In this document: piece after piece, positions 11,785-24,500 of the stretch
Numbering within the stretch: the first letter of the stretch is position 1
Layout: each line of letters begins with the position of its first letter
The notes under the pieces: generated by a model
Databases searched by the model: none
What the model saw: only the letters and a program-made list of their open reading frames with translations
Told to the model about the DNA's origin: nothing
Translations under genes and position numbers: made by a program
Assembly (NCBI RefSeq): GCF_020921035.1
Contig: NC_063157.1
Coordinates: forward strand, 4,340,001 to 4,404,000
Origin: Rhodamnia argentea
Taxonomy: Eukaryota; Streptophyta; Magnoliopsida; Myrtales; Myrtaceae
Direction: 5' to 3'
DNA length: 64,000 bases

Positions 11785-12634
11785 TCATGAATTCCTGCTC
11801 CCGGAAGCCAACTCTGCGACATCATCACTTCCCAGGATCTTGCCATCCTTCGGCACGAGGCAAGGGATCCCATTCTTTATCTGCAGGTAAAGAGTAAGCG
11901 GGAGATAAATAGCAAATCGATACGCATATCCCGGAATAGAGGTGAAAATTCCCAGTGCTCCAAGATACAAGGCAAACGTAATCATAGGATAAGCCAGTGA
12001 AAAAGATTATTTTCCAAAGGCAGCATCACCAAGTCAAGATGCATCCCTTTAGAATTCTAAAGTCAACGGCTCCCCCGCAGGGAGAATTCAGCAGATCTTT
12101 ATAGACACTTCTCTTCAGCAAGTCTCGCCATCGAATCCAGACCATGCCGACATAGTTCAACGTGAATGAGGAAATCATTTTGACGGCACAGGAAATTTCC
12201 TACTAGACTCTGGGGAATCGACCAGGTAAAAGACTCAAGATTCAGCTCTCACTTGCTACAGTTGATGGCGAAAAGGCAAAATCCAACCTATTGCTAAGAT
12301 CCAACCAGCTCAAAAAGGACTGCGAGGATGAGAAAGAAACGGAGGGAACTCACGGGGAAGGAAACGCCAATGGCCTCGCTGATGAGAGAATTCGTCTTTT
12401 CACAGAACCTGCAAACATCAACCCCATCAAACAATGTCCGGCCGCCGACCATAAAAAAAAAAAAAACACACACACACAAAAACAATGTCCGGCCGCCGCA
12501 TAGAGAGAGAGAGAGAGAGAGAGAGACCTGAGCGGTTGTTTGGAGAGAGGGCAAACAAGAAATTCAGAGAGAGACTTGGCGAATCCAGTTGACGCAGCGA
12601 CGTCTTTGAGAAGAGTGAAGCTCGCTCTCACCAT
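11785..12634 (-). CDS. preY / Trm112-like (UPF0434) small protein
   Basis: The exons are 12528-12634, 12354-12408 and 11785-11880 (transcribed right to left) and give 85 residues with all phases closing. The core reads FLVCPLSKQPLR, then FCEKTNSLISEAIGVSFP, then IKNGIPCLVPKDGKIL. This is the signature of the Trm112p/preY family, small zinc-ribbon-derived partners that activate methyltransferases. The human preY protein is mitochondrial and supports complex I and coenzyme Q enzymes. The N-terminus (MVRASFTLLKDVAAS) is basic and hydroxylated and would suit a mitochondrial presequence, which is inference. Only one cysteine of the presumed CxxC pairs is obvious at each side, so zinc binding is doubtful. 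Intron 1 carries GA and CA microsatellites and two copies of AACAATGTCCGGCCGCCG. Confidence 0.85.
12430..12526. repeat. Microsatellite cluster in preY intron 1
   Basis: A poly-A/CA tract is flanked by two direct copies of AACAATGTCCGGCCGCCG (starting at about 12430 and 12481). It is followed by a GA run at 12502-12526 that abuts the splice donor at 12527. Length change in the GA run would lie directly next to the donor. Confidence 0.75.
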
Positions 12635-13735
12635 CTTTCAATCTCATTTCCCCAAATTCGATCAATTTCTGGTTCAGGGTTTTTCCCATTTTAGCGGGGG
12701 CTATAATTGACCTGTGGAAGACGACGAACCACCGCGCTAAACGACGTTGCTCCAGTGCTTCTCGGAAAACGACCGCCGTTTTGCGGTTTTCGCTTTTCTT
12801 CTTTCCCTACTCTTTTTTTTTTCCCCTTCTTTTCTGGTCAAATTTTAGCAAAAAGAAAAGAACCAATGCAATTAATTAAATCTTTTTTGTCAGGCTCCCC
12901 AAGAGTAATTTCTAAAGCTCAGTCATGGATAATCTTTCTCTTATCTTGCAATCTCTGGAATTTTCGTTACGTTGATTTGTCACCTCCTTGTTGTCATGCT
13001 CGTTAATTTTACATATAGAATAAGATCGCTTCGAGACTCGCAATAGCGCAAGTGAATATAGAATAACCTGCTCCTATATCTTTTGATTGGTAGATTATTT
13101 AGAGCTTTGGAGATGGTCAAGGTAGCTTACTTCCTGGCCACCGCAAGAAACGCAGGTGTAGTCGTAGTAATTTATCCCGAATGCATATTTTATATTAAGA
13201 AAAAATCATTATATCGAATGAATGAAGAATTAGGTACGGTTCTTCAATCTGCCAAACAAAAAAAGTATTGATCAAATCTTACAGCTAAATAGTAACTAAA
13301 AATTGGCATCGTTCATGTTTTGATAAACTCATAGAAGATATCTAATCTGTGATCCTTGAACTTAAATGTTCATCGTTTTAATCAATTTTAAATAAACTGG
13401 ACTTAGATAGATAAATAAATAAATAATTGGACACTCCAAATTACCAATTCATATTTGTAGGATCCAACATAATACGTCTTTTGGTTGGGCCTAATATGTT
13501 AATGGGCCTGGACCAAAGACGGCCCGGCCCGGACAATTAGTCCACCAGCCGGAGACTCCGTCGGCACACCTCTCTTTTACTCTCCAAAACGCACGTCGCC
13601 ATGGCATCGCGTCGTCGTCAACCCCAACAGAGTTCGAGCACGGCTCAGTTCCCTCGGCAACACGAACTCCAGTTGTTAATGGCGACGGTGGCCACGCTTT
13701 CTTCTCACCACCCATCCGGACCCGCCGCCAGATGA
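12635..13735. other. Divergent promoter region between the preY-like and PPR genes
   Basis: The two genes point away from each other, so this 1.1-kb stretch must hold both promoters. A T-rich tract lies near 12805-12835. The open frame at 13491-13742 on the minus strand is antisense to the PPR leader and is not believed. No repeat family is recognised. Confidence 0.4.
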
Positions 13736-15457
13736 ATGGCAAGAGCCGCTTTGCGAGAACTCCTCCGTCTTAGAAGCACCGCTTCCACTTCGAGGTCGAG
13801 CCTCAGTTTCTTTTGCTCGCATTCATGTCAATCTTCTTCAGTTGAGAGCAGGGACAACTCCCTGTTCGATTCGAGCCTCAAGCTTCTCGAAACCTGTCGA
13901 AGCGCTCGAGAGCTGCTTCAGATTCACGCTCGGTTGATCACTTCAGGCCTCATCCGCAAAGCAGCTCTGTCCAGCAGAGTCCTGAGGATGCATCTGGAGC
14001 TGGGTCACGTTCAATACGCGATCTTGACTTTTGAGTGCATACATTCGCCGAGTACTTTCTGCGTCAATACCGTGGTTGAAGCTTACTCGGTTAGCTCGGT
14101 GCCGAATGATGGGGTACGGTTGTATTTTAAGATGCTGAGGCGCGGGGACTTTGTCCCGAACAGCTACACTTATGTGCCGCTCCTCGGTTGTTGTGCTAAG
14201 ATTGGTTGTGCTGGAACCGGAAAGAAGCTTCACGGGCAAGCTGTTAAGAACGGGGTTGACGGGGTGTTGCCAGTGCAGAACTCGCTGATTCACATGTACG
14301 GTTCTTGTGGGGTTATTGAGATTGCTCAGATGTTGTTCGATGAAATGCAGCTGAGGGATTCGGTGTCTTGGAACGCTACTCTTTATATGTACGTCAGAAC
14401 AGGTGATTTGGTGTCCGCACGCGACATATTTGTCGAAATGCCTGAGAAAAATGTGGCTGCGTACAACATCTTGATTGTCGGGTATGTGAAGGGCGGAAAT
14501 CCTGGGGCTGGGTTAAAATTGTTTCGAAATATGATGTCCAAGGGGGTGGGAGCCAGCAATAGGACTATGGCTGGTGCAGTTATGGCTTGTGGAAGGTCGG
14601 CCAGACTGAAAGAGGGGAAATCAGTTCATGGCTTTCTCATCAAGAACTTCTTGGAATCGAATATCTTGATAGACACAGCTTTGATAGATATGTATAGTAG
14701 GTGTGAACGGGTGGATGTGGCATGCAAATTGTTTGACAAAATCGAGGTAAAGAATCCAGTATGTTGGAATGCCATGATCTTAGGGCATTGCATCCATGGG
14801 AATCCAACCGACGGAATAAAACTATTTGAAGACACATTAGGTAGACTTAGGTCAGGCAATTCTGGCAAAAAGAAGAGGAAAAAACGGAAAAGAAAGTGGT
14901 TGGTGATGGCGGAAAGGCAAGAAGTTTTTCCAGATGAAGTTACTTTCGTCGGTATTTTGTGTGCTTGTGCACGCGCCGGACTACTGGAAGAGGGCAGAAA
15001 CTACTTCAGCAAAATGACCAGTAGTTTTGGAATAAAACCCAATTTCGCACATTACTGGTGCATGGCCAATCTGCTTTCTGGAGCTGGGCTCGTTCAGGAA
15101 GCAGAGGAGATACTGAGGTGCATGCCTCAGGATGACGACAACATGTCATCGCAATCCTCTTCGTGGGCTAACTTGCTGTCCTCGTGTCGCTTTAAAGGCG
15201 CTGTGGCGGTGGGGGAAAAGATAGCACAGTCACTTATCGAGAAGGATCCTCAGAATTTCTCGTATTACCAGCTGCTGCTAAACGTATATGCAGTGGCTGG
15301 TCAGTGGGAAGATGTTGGCATTTTGAAGGATGTCATTAAGAAGAAGATTGGAAGGATACCACAGTGTGGTCTTGTAGACCTGAATGATATCGTTCATCAG
15401 CTCAGAGTGAGTGATGTTTGGCAAGAAGAGATGCAGATTGCACAAGTTTCAAATTAA
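13736..15457 (+). CDS. Pentatricopeptide repeat protein, PLS class (At3g51320-like)
   Basis: This is an intronless frame of 573 residues starting at an ATG. It has a Ser/Arg-rich N-terminus (MARAALRELLRLRSTASTSR) typical of organelle targeting, followed by tandem degenerate 31-36-residue repeats. Recognisable repeat phrases include NSLIHMYGSCGVIEIAQMLF, DSVSWNATLYMYVRTGDLVS, DTALIDMYSRCERVDVACKL and PDEVTFVGILCACARAGLLE, and an E-type tail follows (SSWANLLSSCRFKGAV). No DYW domain is present. PLS proteins bind organelle RNA and usually serve C-to-U editing or processing. Overall order and length resemble Arabidopsis At3g51320, a match made from memory. An oddity is a polybasic tract at residues about 376-387 (GKKKRKKRKRKW) between two repeats. 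The target RNA cannot be predicted with confidence here. Confidence 0.92.
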   Translation: MARAALRELLRLRSTASTSRSSLSFFCSHSCQSSSVESRDNSLFDSSLKLLETCRSARELLQIHARLITSGLIRKAALSSRVLRMHLELGHVQYAILTFECIHSPSTFCVNTVVEAYSVSSVPNDGVRLYFKMLRRGDFVPNSYTYVPLLGCCAKIGCAGTGKKLHGQAVKNGVDGVLPVQNSLIHMYGSCGVIEIAQMLFDEMQLRDSVSWNATLYMYVRTGDLVSARDIFVEMPEKNVAAYNILIVGYVKGGNPGAGLKLFRNMMSKGVGASNRTMAGAVMACGRSARLKEGKSVHGFLIKNFLESNILIDTALIDMYSRCERVDVACKLFDKIEVKNPVCWNAMILGHCIHGNPTDGIKLFEDTLGRLRSGNSGKKKRKKRKRKWLVMAERQEVFPDEVTFVGILCACARAGLLEEGRNYFSKMTSSFGIKPNFAHYWCMANLLSGAGLVQEAEEILRCMPQDDDNMSSQSSSWANLLSSCRFKGAVAVGEKIAQSLIEKDPQNFSYYQLLLNVYAVAGQWEDVGILKDVIKKKIGRIPQCGLVDLNDIVHQLRVSDVWQEEMQIAQVSN

Positions 15458-16151
15458 GGAAACAACTTCCTCAGTGACCTGACTTTGAATTTGAGCGGCC
15501 ACAATACAAATTCTGTAATGTACATTGAAGCGGCATTTTTCCATACCATAGGAGACCATCTTCTGGGCAGATGGAATTTTGGATTTATACAGGAACTATA
15601 CGTGTCTGAATTCATTCATGAGCAGCTTGCCTATCAAGGTTTTTCATCTCAAGAAAGTTTGGGTGCAAGGTCGACAGTGTTCCCGTCCTCGATTGAAGAT
15701 CTACACCAACTGTACCCTTTGTTCGCCCTCATTTCACTCATATATTTAAGGGTGGTCCGGTGCAATAAAATTATCCTTGGAGTTTTTTCCCTTGATGGTA
15801 TAGTTTCCAAATTGATTGTGGCTCATATCGGGTCAAGATTATTGTATCAGTGACGCATAGGTGGTGACAATTTGGGTCCTTTGAACATGAAAGTGGAAGA
15901 ATACATAAAACAACAGAGCCGAAAAATTAGACTAATCATATGTCAAGTAGACATAAACAGTGGGTAGACAGCAGGTGTAAACAGAACAAATACCACCGCA
16001 TTCCTCCATCAAAGGATATGTTTAATTCCTCGCGCATTCACATTCAGAAAGAGATAGCATGTTCAACTCATAGTGCACAACTGCAGATTCTAATTAACAG
16101 AGAGAAACACAGTGCCCGACTGCAGATTCCAATTGACAAAGAGACGCGCTA
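15458..16151. other. Spacer between converging PPR and SKP1 genes
   Basis: The two flanking genes converge, so this stretch should hold both 3' UTRs. A frame at 15485-15853 has no ATG start. Short direct repeats of the form ACTGCAGATTC(T/C)AATT occur at about 16080 and 16121. No gene is seen. Confidence 0.45.
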
Positions 16152-18340
16152 TCATTCAAAAGCCCACTGATTCTCGCGGCGAACCTCCTCTTCTTCCTCA
16201 GGGGTGAAGTCATTCTTGATGCTGAAAGTCTTGCGAATCTCCTCCGGAGCCTTCCCCTTGATCATGTCTGCCACCGTCTGGCATGTCAGGTCCAGCAAGC
16301 CCTTGATGTTCAGATAGTTTGCAGCCTGGTTTAACAAAAAGCCACACTTTCAGATAGTCTGCAAGCCCTTGATGTTCAGATAATTTGCCGCCCAGCAAGT
16401 CTAGACAACATTTTTCAACTATGAAACACCCTGACTTTAACAACTCAACATTGGAATCAAGAATGAAATCTACCAGAATTAGGAACCAACTCCACAATAC
16501 ATCCCAGTGAAAATACATTCTGAAACATCTTCCGAGTTACTCCAGAACTTTTAAAACAGTAACCAATTTCATTTCTAAGATCACCACTGGAGGCAAAGGA
16601 AATTCGGTCAAAATAAAGAAAGGACATCTCATTCAAACTTAAAACTCATTTGTCAATTGGCAAAAGAAAGGATGAGTACAGCTACTAACTCTCTTATTAA
16701 CCAGTAAGACACGAGAAAAGATGCTACTCCAAAACAAAGATACTCTTCTAACTGAGAGAGATTGCTTTGTGCCTGAGATATTAGAGGTGACATCTTGAAA
16801 TGAAACCTAGTGAGCAAATTCTAGATTCCACACACACACACACACCACACCCCCCCCCGCGGCGGCTCTCTTCTTCCTTTTCATTTCTCTCGTATAGACA
16901 TGGGCAAGTAGATCGAGAACTTGTCAATTCCTCGTGAATTTAAAAAGAAGCTCTTCTCGGAAACTGCCTGTCTGCAAGTATAAGAAAACTTATTCAATTC
17001 CTTTTACAGCACCCTAATTATGTTCATTGAGAAAGCACACAAGTTGCACCATCAGTTTGTCTTCAAGACACCTTATCAAATATTACACAACAAAGCCAGA
17101 GTTAAACGGTGGATGACAATTGCACTAAATTACTTACACCTTAAACTGCCTCGAAATCAATATAGCAATATGATAATTGCTACCTAGTCTAGTTAGACCT
17201 CTTGTTAACTTTTCCTTTATTGCCTTGAAAAACAAATCGAGGTAATTTGGGATCCAAACCAACAAGTTTAATTCAAGTACATAGTGACGTGTCAGAAGAC
17301 TTTGAGCTACAACGAAGAGGAGAAACATAATTTCAAATGCGTATTAATAAAAACTCACATAAACCTGAAGACACACTTCTGATCGCCTATCAAAACATTA
17401 GAAAACTGAAAAAGGAAGCACAAAAATTGCCCGAGGGGAACATGGCACTGATCGACACTGCATCACCAACATAGAGCACTTTTAAGTAAAGAATTATGCA
17501 TGAACACTTTAGAAAACCAAACCAAGCATCAGCAAACACAGGCATGGTTCTGTGGAGACCAATATCCATGGACTGCTTCAGCAAAAATCGGCAGCTTATG
17601 CTAACCAGCCAAACCATGACGCAAATTTGAACATAAGAAATGTATATTATTGCGGCAATTGGTTTGACGAAGCATACACACTGCTTCTCAAAACTTGCAA
17701 CGGCATATTCTATCAAATCCAACACAAAGATGCGCATAATCATCAAATAATGGGATGCGTACGTGTGTTCCCTAACAACAGGATGAGTACGTGTGTACCC
17801 AACACATCACGGTTGTGTTGATGCAGCTACTGTCCGGGTGTTAACAAAGTGCAGGAGGTGACCGTGTGATTCACCAGAACTTTATCAAGGCCTTCACGTT
17901 ATCCCCTCCGAGCCAAATCACTACGAACCAGCAACTAGGGCTCAAAGGATAATCACCGCACTACAATCGACGCTGGCTCGAATCCGAAACTACCCACACG
18001 GGTACGAATCTAACAAGCCGTTCGAGGAACTAAAGAATCGACTGACCAGGATGAGATCGAAGAGAGTGGCCTGGTCGACTTTGACGAATTCGGCGTCCCA
18101 GGTCTTGAGGTCGTCGTCGGTGGTGTGATCGTCGGACTTGGCGGACTCGACGTGCTTCTTGCAGTACTCGATGACCTTGGCCAGAATCCTACTGGTGACG
18201 TTGGGGAGGGGGATCCCGCTGTCGGCGCAGTCGTCCTCGATCATGTGCTTGATGGTCTGCGACTCGACGGCGACCGCCTCGTCGACCTCGAAGGACTCGC
18301 CGTCGGAGCTCCGGAGCGTGATCTTCTTCGTCGAAGACAT
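16152..18340 (-). CDS. SKP1: SKP1-like protein (SCF ubiquitin ligase adaptor)
   Basis: The exons are 18047-18340 and 16152-16325, giving 155 residues with a phase-0 intron of about 1.7 kb. Exon 1 encodes the BTB/POZ-like half ([20 protein letters not shown], then [17 protein letters not shown]). Exon 2 encodes the F-box-binding half ([20 protein letters not shown], then [20 protein letters not shown]) and ends in the invariant NQWAFE. SKP1 links F-box proteins to CUL1 in SCF ligases, in nucleus and cytoplasm. The one-intron structure matches expressed ancestral plant SKP1 genes rather than the intronless retrocopies common in the ASK family. The 5' leader has a GA microsatellite at 18444-18462. 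The intron next to exon 2 contains a partial copy of exon 2 (see findings). Confidence 0.96.
16361..16391 (-). repeat. Partial duplicate of SKP1 exon 2 inside the intron
   Basis: The 31 bases at 16361-16391 match the first 31 bases of exon 2 (16295-16325), displaced by 66 bases, with only a few changes. A shorter second match (CAGATAGTCTGCAAG) lies between them. The duplicate lacks the AG acceptor. Confidence 0.8.
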
Positions 18341-21300
18341 CGTGCTTCTGCTCCGCTTATCCGGTGAGGATCTTGTGCGGGTGATGGTGGTTGCTCAGAT
18401 TGGGATCGCAAACCCTAGATACCGATTTCGTCTTTCCGATATTGAGAGAGAGAGAGAGAGAGAAGAAGAGGCTTAGCTGTAACCTTTACTTGTTTCCGGA
18501 AACGAGCACAATCTGTTTTTATTTGTTTATTTTTATTATTGTTTTTTGTATCGGAGATAAAATCTATTAAGAGCACGTGTGGGCTGGGTACACGTGCGAG
18601 TTATTCACCGCCCATGAATGGTGAACTAAGGCGCTTTTGATAACATTTCTATTCCCGATAACGATGTCTGTTCTGAAATTAAAAAAAAACATAAATATAT
18701 TTGATATGATCCTAAAAATTTATATTTCAAAATTTTCTTTATTTAATTATAAAAATGTCATTGAAAACTTAATAATTCATGTTTGAATAAAACTGGACTT
18801 TTGTAATGACTTAACCGATTAAGATGCTTTAAGATGATCTCAAAAAACGGAATTACAAATGGTCTTGAAGGATGTTTCCAATAAAAACTTAAAGGAGAAC
18901 AATTTAAGCATGACAAGTTCACTCTTGACTGTAGGATCACGTGCATGCTTGTTAAAAATAATAAAACACAAAAGAGAGGTGTAAGACAAAAATATAGACA
19001 TGTAGGAGAGGAGTGAGTTAAACTCAAACTCCAGCAAGATTAATCTAGACTTCAGCCATCATATTTATTATTCATCACAATAGAACGTAATAGAGCAGCA
19101 AGCACAAAATCTACTGGCTCAATAGAGTTAACGTCAGTCCTAGTCGATATTAGTTCACATTTCTCTACAAGAAGATGAAGATAAAAATTCGGATCAAAGA
19201 TTGTTCGAATTACGGAAGTGATTTCAGTCAAATCACCCACTTCAGTTATTTATCGTTGGGTAAGAAAAATCTCATTTGATTTTCTGCTTTATTGTTTGGT
19301 CGAAAATTGCCGATGTGGATCCGGACATCTTACGTGGCATGATCGGCGCTAACGTGAATAGTTTTATAATTTTTTAAAATGAAATTTCAAATTCTTAAAT
19401 ATTTATATTCTTTTTCTTTTTCTTTCTTCCTCTACAGGCCACGGCGATCGGCCACAGGCCATGAACAAGCTCACCAGCCTCGCCCACTTTTAAAAGTGTT
19501 TTTTTAATTGGTGAAAAATATTTTAATTGGTTTATTTTTTACGAACCAAATACCAAAAAAATTAAAAAAACATTTTTTATAAGTTATTTTTTGTAAAATA
19601 AACGGAATCTTGATCTATAAAAACTTCTCTCATTGCTTCGATTTATATGAATCCGAATATTAAAATTAACGTGCAAATCATAGCTTGTTTTTTAATTCTA
19701 TCCGTTTAGTGGAGAGAGAGAGGAAGGCAGAAAGAGGGAAATGAGCGGTGGGACCCACAAGCACAACAAGAAAGTTGTGAATCCACAAATTGAGAAGGTT
19801 AACTCGCGATCCCTAATATTTTAATTTATTTAATGTGATCCATTAATTATTGATAAATATTCATTAGAGCCATTCCGTTTGCGCAAACTACATATTAGAC
19901 ATTATCTCATTACGTTGTATTATTTTATATGTTGAGTTGTGCTTTCAAAAATAACGAGTCAACACGTCTAATTTTTTTTTAACCTATCTAATTTAGAAAA
20001 GGGCAAAAAAGGAATGGCATTACCTAGAGATGATCGGTTCTCGATCCGATTCGATTCCCCTCAAGAACCGAGAATTGGATCGATGATCCCGATTCTCAAT
20101 TTTCCAAAACCGAGAACCGGACCACCGATCCGGTCAAATTTCCGGACGGTTCCATTAGATTGAACACATGCAAAAAAAAAAAAAAATGCACCATTCCCGG
20201 ACGGTCCCAATCCAGCAAATATAGAGGCTGGACATAAAAAAATTTCGAGTTTATTTCTTGAAACCGATCTTTCAAGGCAAAGCTGAGAACTTTTTTATTC
20301 AAGGATAAAAAAATTTCGAATTCATTTCCTGAAACGGGTCCAGGCCTGGCGGACCCTAGAACCGAGAACAGGACCACCGGTCCCGGTTCGGGCGGTCCAA
20401 TTTGCTCACCCCTAGCGTTAACATGTCGATCATTATTTGATGAAGAAAATTTGTTTATCCTTTGAGATGAATCCCTTAATTAAACAATCCTAATGCAATT
20501 TTCTTTCGTTACCCATGGTTCCAATTTAACAGATGAGAAGCCATATTAGCAGATTCCGTAAACTTAAATATACGAAAGGACAATATCGAAAATTTTCACA
20601 TAATCAAGAGATTGTACTAAACACTTATCAATAGTTTACGAACATCTTACTAAAAATTCAAGGACGACAACACACATTAGATCAAAGTTCATTCAAGACA
20701 TGTGTGTGTGTTATGCATTTATGGAATCAAATGAGGGTTTTCATTTTCTTATCAGGCTCATGCATAGTTTGGTTTACCAATGGTGTCTTATTGTTAACAC
20801 TAACTTTTTAGGGCAAAATCAGTTGTTTTGAACTCAAATGTCCCAACAACCCGGCTAAAACAAATTTCACACCGGTTGTATACACGCAACATAAACATCA
20901 GCATCTCGGTGGCCATATGGAACACATGGGTGCATTTTCGTGTTGTTACAGTGTCCAATACCATCGGCAACTCATTATTCCCGCAACGGTCCGGGCCACT
21001 ACCATGGCTCTTCGACAGAGCGCGCGAGGGTGATGCTCGAACCAAGCTTCGAGCGAGAAAGCCGAAAGTGTGAAATATGAATAACGAATAAGCAATGTAA
21101 TTATTTACCGCGAGCCAAACAAGAGAACAGATGATCGTTGGGTCGTAATTAAAACCATGCAGGGCGGGCAAAAATTAGCAGTATAAACCACCAGAAAGTA
21201 AGAAAGCCTTCTACATGGATAAGGCGGGCATTAACCAGTAGAAACAATTGCCCGAAGAACACGAGAGCAGCCGATCAATGTCAATATTTGAACAGGTTTC

Positions 21301-21583
21301 TGGATCAATTCATAGTTCTAACAAGAGAACAGCCTAAATGACAAAGGTAAAAACCACCATTCTTGAACAAGATATCCTTTCCATGTGGTTCATGAGAAAC
21401 AGATCATGGAATGATGAAGAGACACTTAATCAGGCTATCCGAGGCACAGCAGACTCACCCTACATAAGGCACCCTACGAACTAAGAAGAAACAAAGGAAG
21501 CAAACATTACCTCTCTATGTGTATATTAAGACTATATCATACTCAAACTTCTGATTAATGTACAGTTGTTTCCTCCTTCCGCT
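18341..21583. other. Intergenic region between SKP1 and MCA
   Basis: The sequence is AT-rich with no believable gene. It holds the SKP1 promoter and leader at the left, AAAAATATTT-type AT-rich sequence at about 19500-19620, a hAT-like element at 20025-20414, and sequence at about 20540-20650 related to the internal units of the foldback at 56706-57060 (shared phrase CATATTAGCAGATTCC). Confidence 0.45.
20025..20414. mobile_element. Small non-autonomous hAT-like element
   Basis: The ends are imperfect inverted repeats: TAGAGATGA at the left and TCACCCCTA at the right (the complement of TAGGGGTGA). They are flanked by an approximate 8-bp duplication, GCATTACC against GCGTTAAC, matching at 6 of 8 bases. 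The interior is rich in GGTTCCGG/CCGGAACC phrases and contains two copies of AAAAATTTCGA(G/A)TT. No transposase is encoded. The terminal bases and 8-bp duplication suit the hAT superfamily. Confidence 0.6.
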
Positions 21584-24500
21584 TTAAGATTGCATGTACT
21601 GCAAGGGCGGAGCACTGGTTTCGGCCTTCACTGGACCTACGAGGCGTTTTTTGTTTCAAGTGAATCACGCATCCAAGCAAAAACAACTGCTGTTCTAAAA
21701 GCATAATATAAGTGCTGTCTAGGCATAAAAGAATCAGATAGGTTGAATTTCTCACGCTAGAGTTTTATGTGAAAGGTTTACCTTTTACCCCGCGTATCTC
21801 CACTTCCCGCCATTCTTGGACAAGGGCACAACAGCAGCACAACAAGTGGGAGAGGAAATCATCAAACCATCCTCCCTGCAGTACAGTTTGAAAAGAAAAA
21901 CGGTCATAAGAAGAGCAATAAATAGACCAGAGTGCTCTTTGTTCGAACGTAGTAACTTTTCTGTCACGAGGGTGCTAGTTGAAAGAGCTAAGAGAAGACC
22001 TAAGAGGACGTGAAAGGATGTTACAATCAAAATGCCAATATTCTTATTGAAAACGAAAAAAACCATAAAAAAAAGTAAGACGATCCATGTATCTCATCAC
22101 GCACACTGCAACAAGTAAGGTGGCGGTTGGTTGTCAGTTCCATGACGAACCTAGGTTGTATAATTTTTTATGTAATGTAGAAACGACACGAACTAGCTCT
22201 GCATTTGAGCATGTTCTCCTGAGTTTCATATTTACTAGAGTTTACCTGGTATCGAATAGTTTCAATTTTCCAAACAATTAGCGTACAATAATGCTTATAT
22301 TGTGCCACTTTTCGGCTGCCATCCCTAGCCATTTCCTCACACTTCCCACTATTTACTCCTGTTATTGGACTTGTAAAAAAAATCTTTGTTTCAAAGTGTC
22401 TATTGTTCCCTCCTCTCCAGTTAAAAAAGGATGACGAGAGGATCAGCTGAAGTCATCTGCTTGAACAAGTTCACGTTTGGACTTACCAGAGCAGGCCCCC
22501 CTGGTCCGATTCCAAATTTAGAACAGGATAAGACTTCAAAGTGTCATTTCTTTTCAGGGAAGAAATAGTGGCAGGGACAAAAATAGATAAAGAGTGCTTA
22601 TGAAATTGATACATTGTTACTCAAACAAAAAAGTATGTGTAGCTGGCCAATCCTATTACCTTGATGTTCAAAAACATGCGAAGCCTCCTCCTGACACAGC
22701 AAGTATAGCAACAGCATGATAACACCAATGAGTAAGCCATCAACTCATTACATGCTTCTGCCGAGGCTGATGACCATGTAACGAAAATTTCTCGTAAGTA
22801 CTTCAGAGCATCGAACCCAGATAGACTTCCAAAGACAAAGTACTCATTTATTCAAGTAGTAACTGTAGAAATTTAGATCATAAGAAGGCATGCATTCAAA
22901 TGCAGATTTGTCCCATCATGGTGACACAATCACGTTTTCAGCAAGAAATTCAGCGACAAGAACATTGAAAAGTCAGGATCACTGGATTAACCAAGCAACT
23001 ACTGACTAGTACATAATAATAAATAAAAAGATCATTAGAAAAAAGAATGTGAAGCCCCTTACATATGGGCCTGTTATATGCCACAGTAGCAACCCTTGAA
23101 AATGTGCCACAAGGGAAGAAGAGTGTTTTCACACCTGCAAACCAAACGAGCAGCTTAGAAGTTCAATTACACTAATAGGATTGCGTTTTGAATAGCAGAA
23201 CTTTGTTCAATAAGACCAATGCACCGTCCGCTCATGCCTTAGGACAGATTTGCAACGGCTCATACAAAGACATTCTGGGTGATGACCAGTAACAACACAA
23301 GCATACCAACTATCACATTTCATGCACACATAAAGTTCAACGTGCCAATTTTTGAATCGTGCTAACCACAATTACTAGAGTTATTGGTTATTGATTCTCT
23401 CGTCAGTGATCAGTTAAAGGAACATGTTGAGCTCCGATAATCCTAACATACATTGAACATTATTTAATACTGGCCTCCCACACCATCTATCTGTCAGGCC
23501 AAGCCAACTAAAAGTACAAAGACTCGTTGCCAAGGGCCATCTTCAAAGCCTTCTCACCTATCTTATGCTACTGTGCAAAATATCTCCTCAGTCCTCCCTA
23601 ACAATCTCCTCGTATTAAACTCATTGGTCAAAAGGAACATCTTTTTAACGGGCATTTCTGACTTTTGTGCATAAAGGAATCATATACCCAATCACCACCT
23701 TTTTATTAGAGATTCACACTTCAACTATCTCTCCATTGAACACTAACTGAGCTCTAATAGACATTAATAGGAACCAGTAACAAGACATAATTATGGATTT
23801 TTGTCCTTTATGGCAATGGACCAGGGAGATGGACTACACCATAAGTAATAGCCTTCCACGAGATTAATCATGCGCCTAATCCACCACCAAAGATGTACAG
23901 ATAGATGTAAATTGATCAGCCGAATCATTTCTTGAAAATTGCTATGCATCATTTTCATTTCTTATAGCTCTAAAGAAGGGTTTTGTGGCACAAGAAAACG
24001 TACACAGAAGTGGTTCTGAACAACAGCCAAGCAAGTCAGCGTGCCATTCTTCACGTTGATGCGAACCTCTAACTGACAATGCTTCATGGTCACACAATAT
24101 AGCAGGCACTTTTCTGCACAGAAAAATAGGGAATCAAGTTTTAGAGCACGGCCCAAACTACAGAGGATGGATGACACTTGGCAGAGAATTCTAATAAAAT
24201 TATATAATCACGTCTCTTTAAGTAGCAGCACATTAATCATAACACAACGGAAAAAGCTGATGTGCTGATGCGTCTACCTCCAGGGAAAGAGATGGGGGAA
24301 ACATGCAGTTTCTGTGACTTCTACAAATGCATGTCCTATGGTTCTTCCGCATCCTACCCTTCTATGAATTATAGTCAATCAAAGCACTGTCTTAGCCACG
24401 CAAAGTCTAATACACGGTCATTTTTTGTTCGAAAATCAAAATAACAAAAGCTACCAAAAAATACTAAGTGACTTTTCTGAAACAATCAAAATTACAAAAA

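Noticed and set aside
15485-15853. 122-codon frame after the PPR gene
   Set aside because: There is no ATG start and its position fits the PPR 3' UTR.
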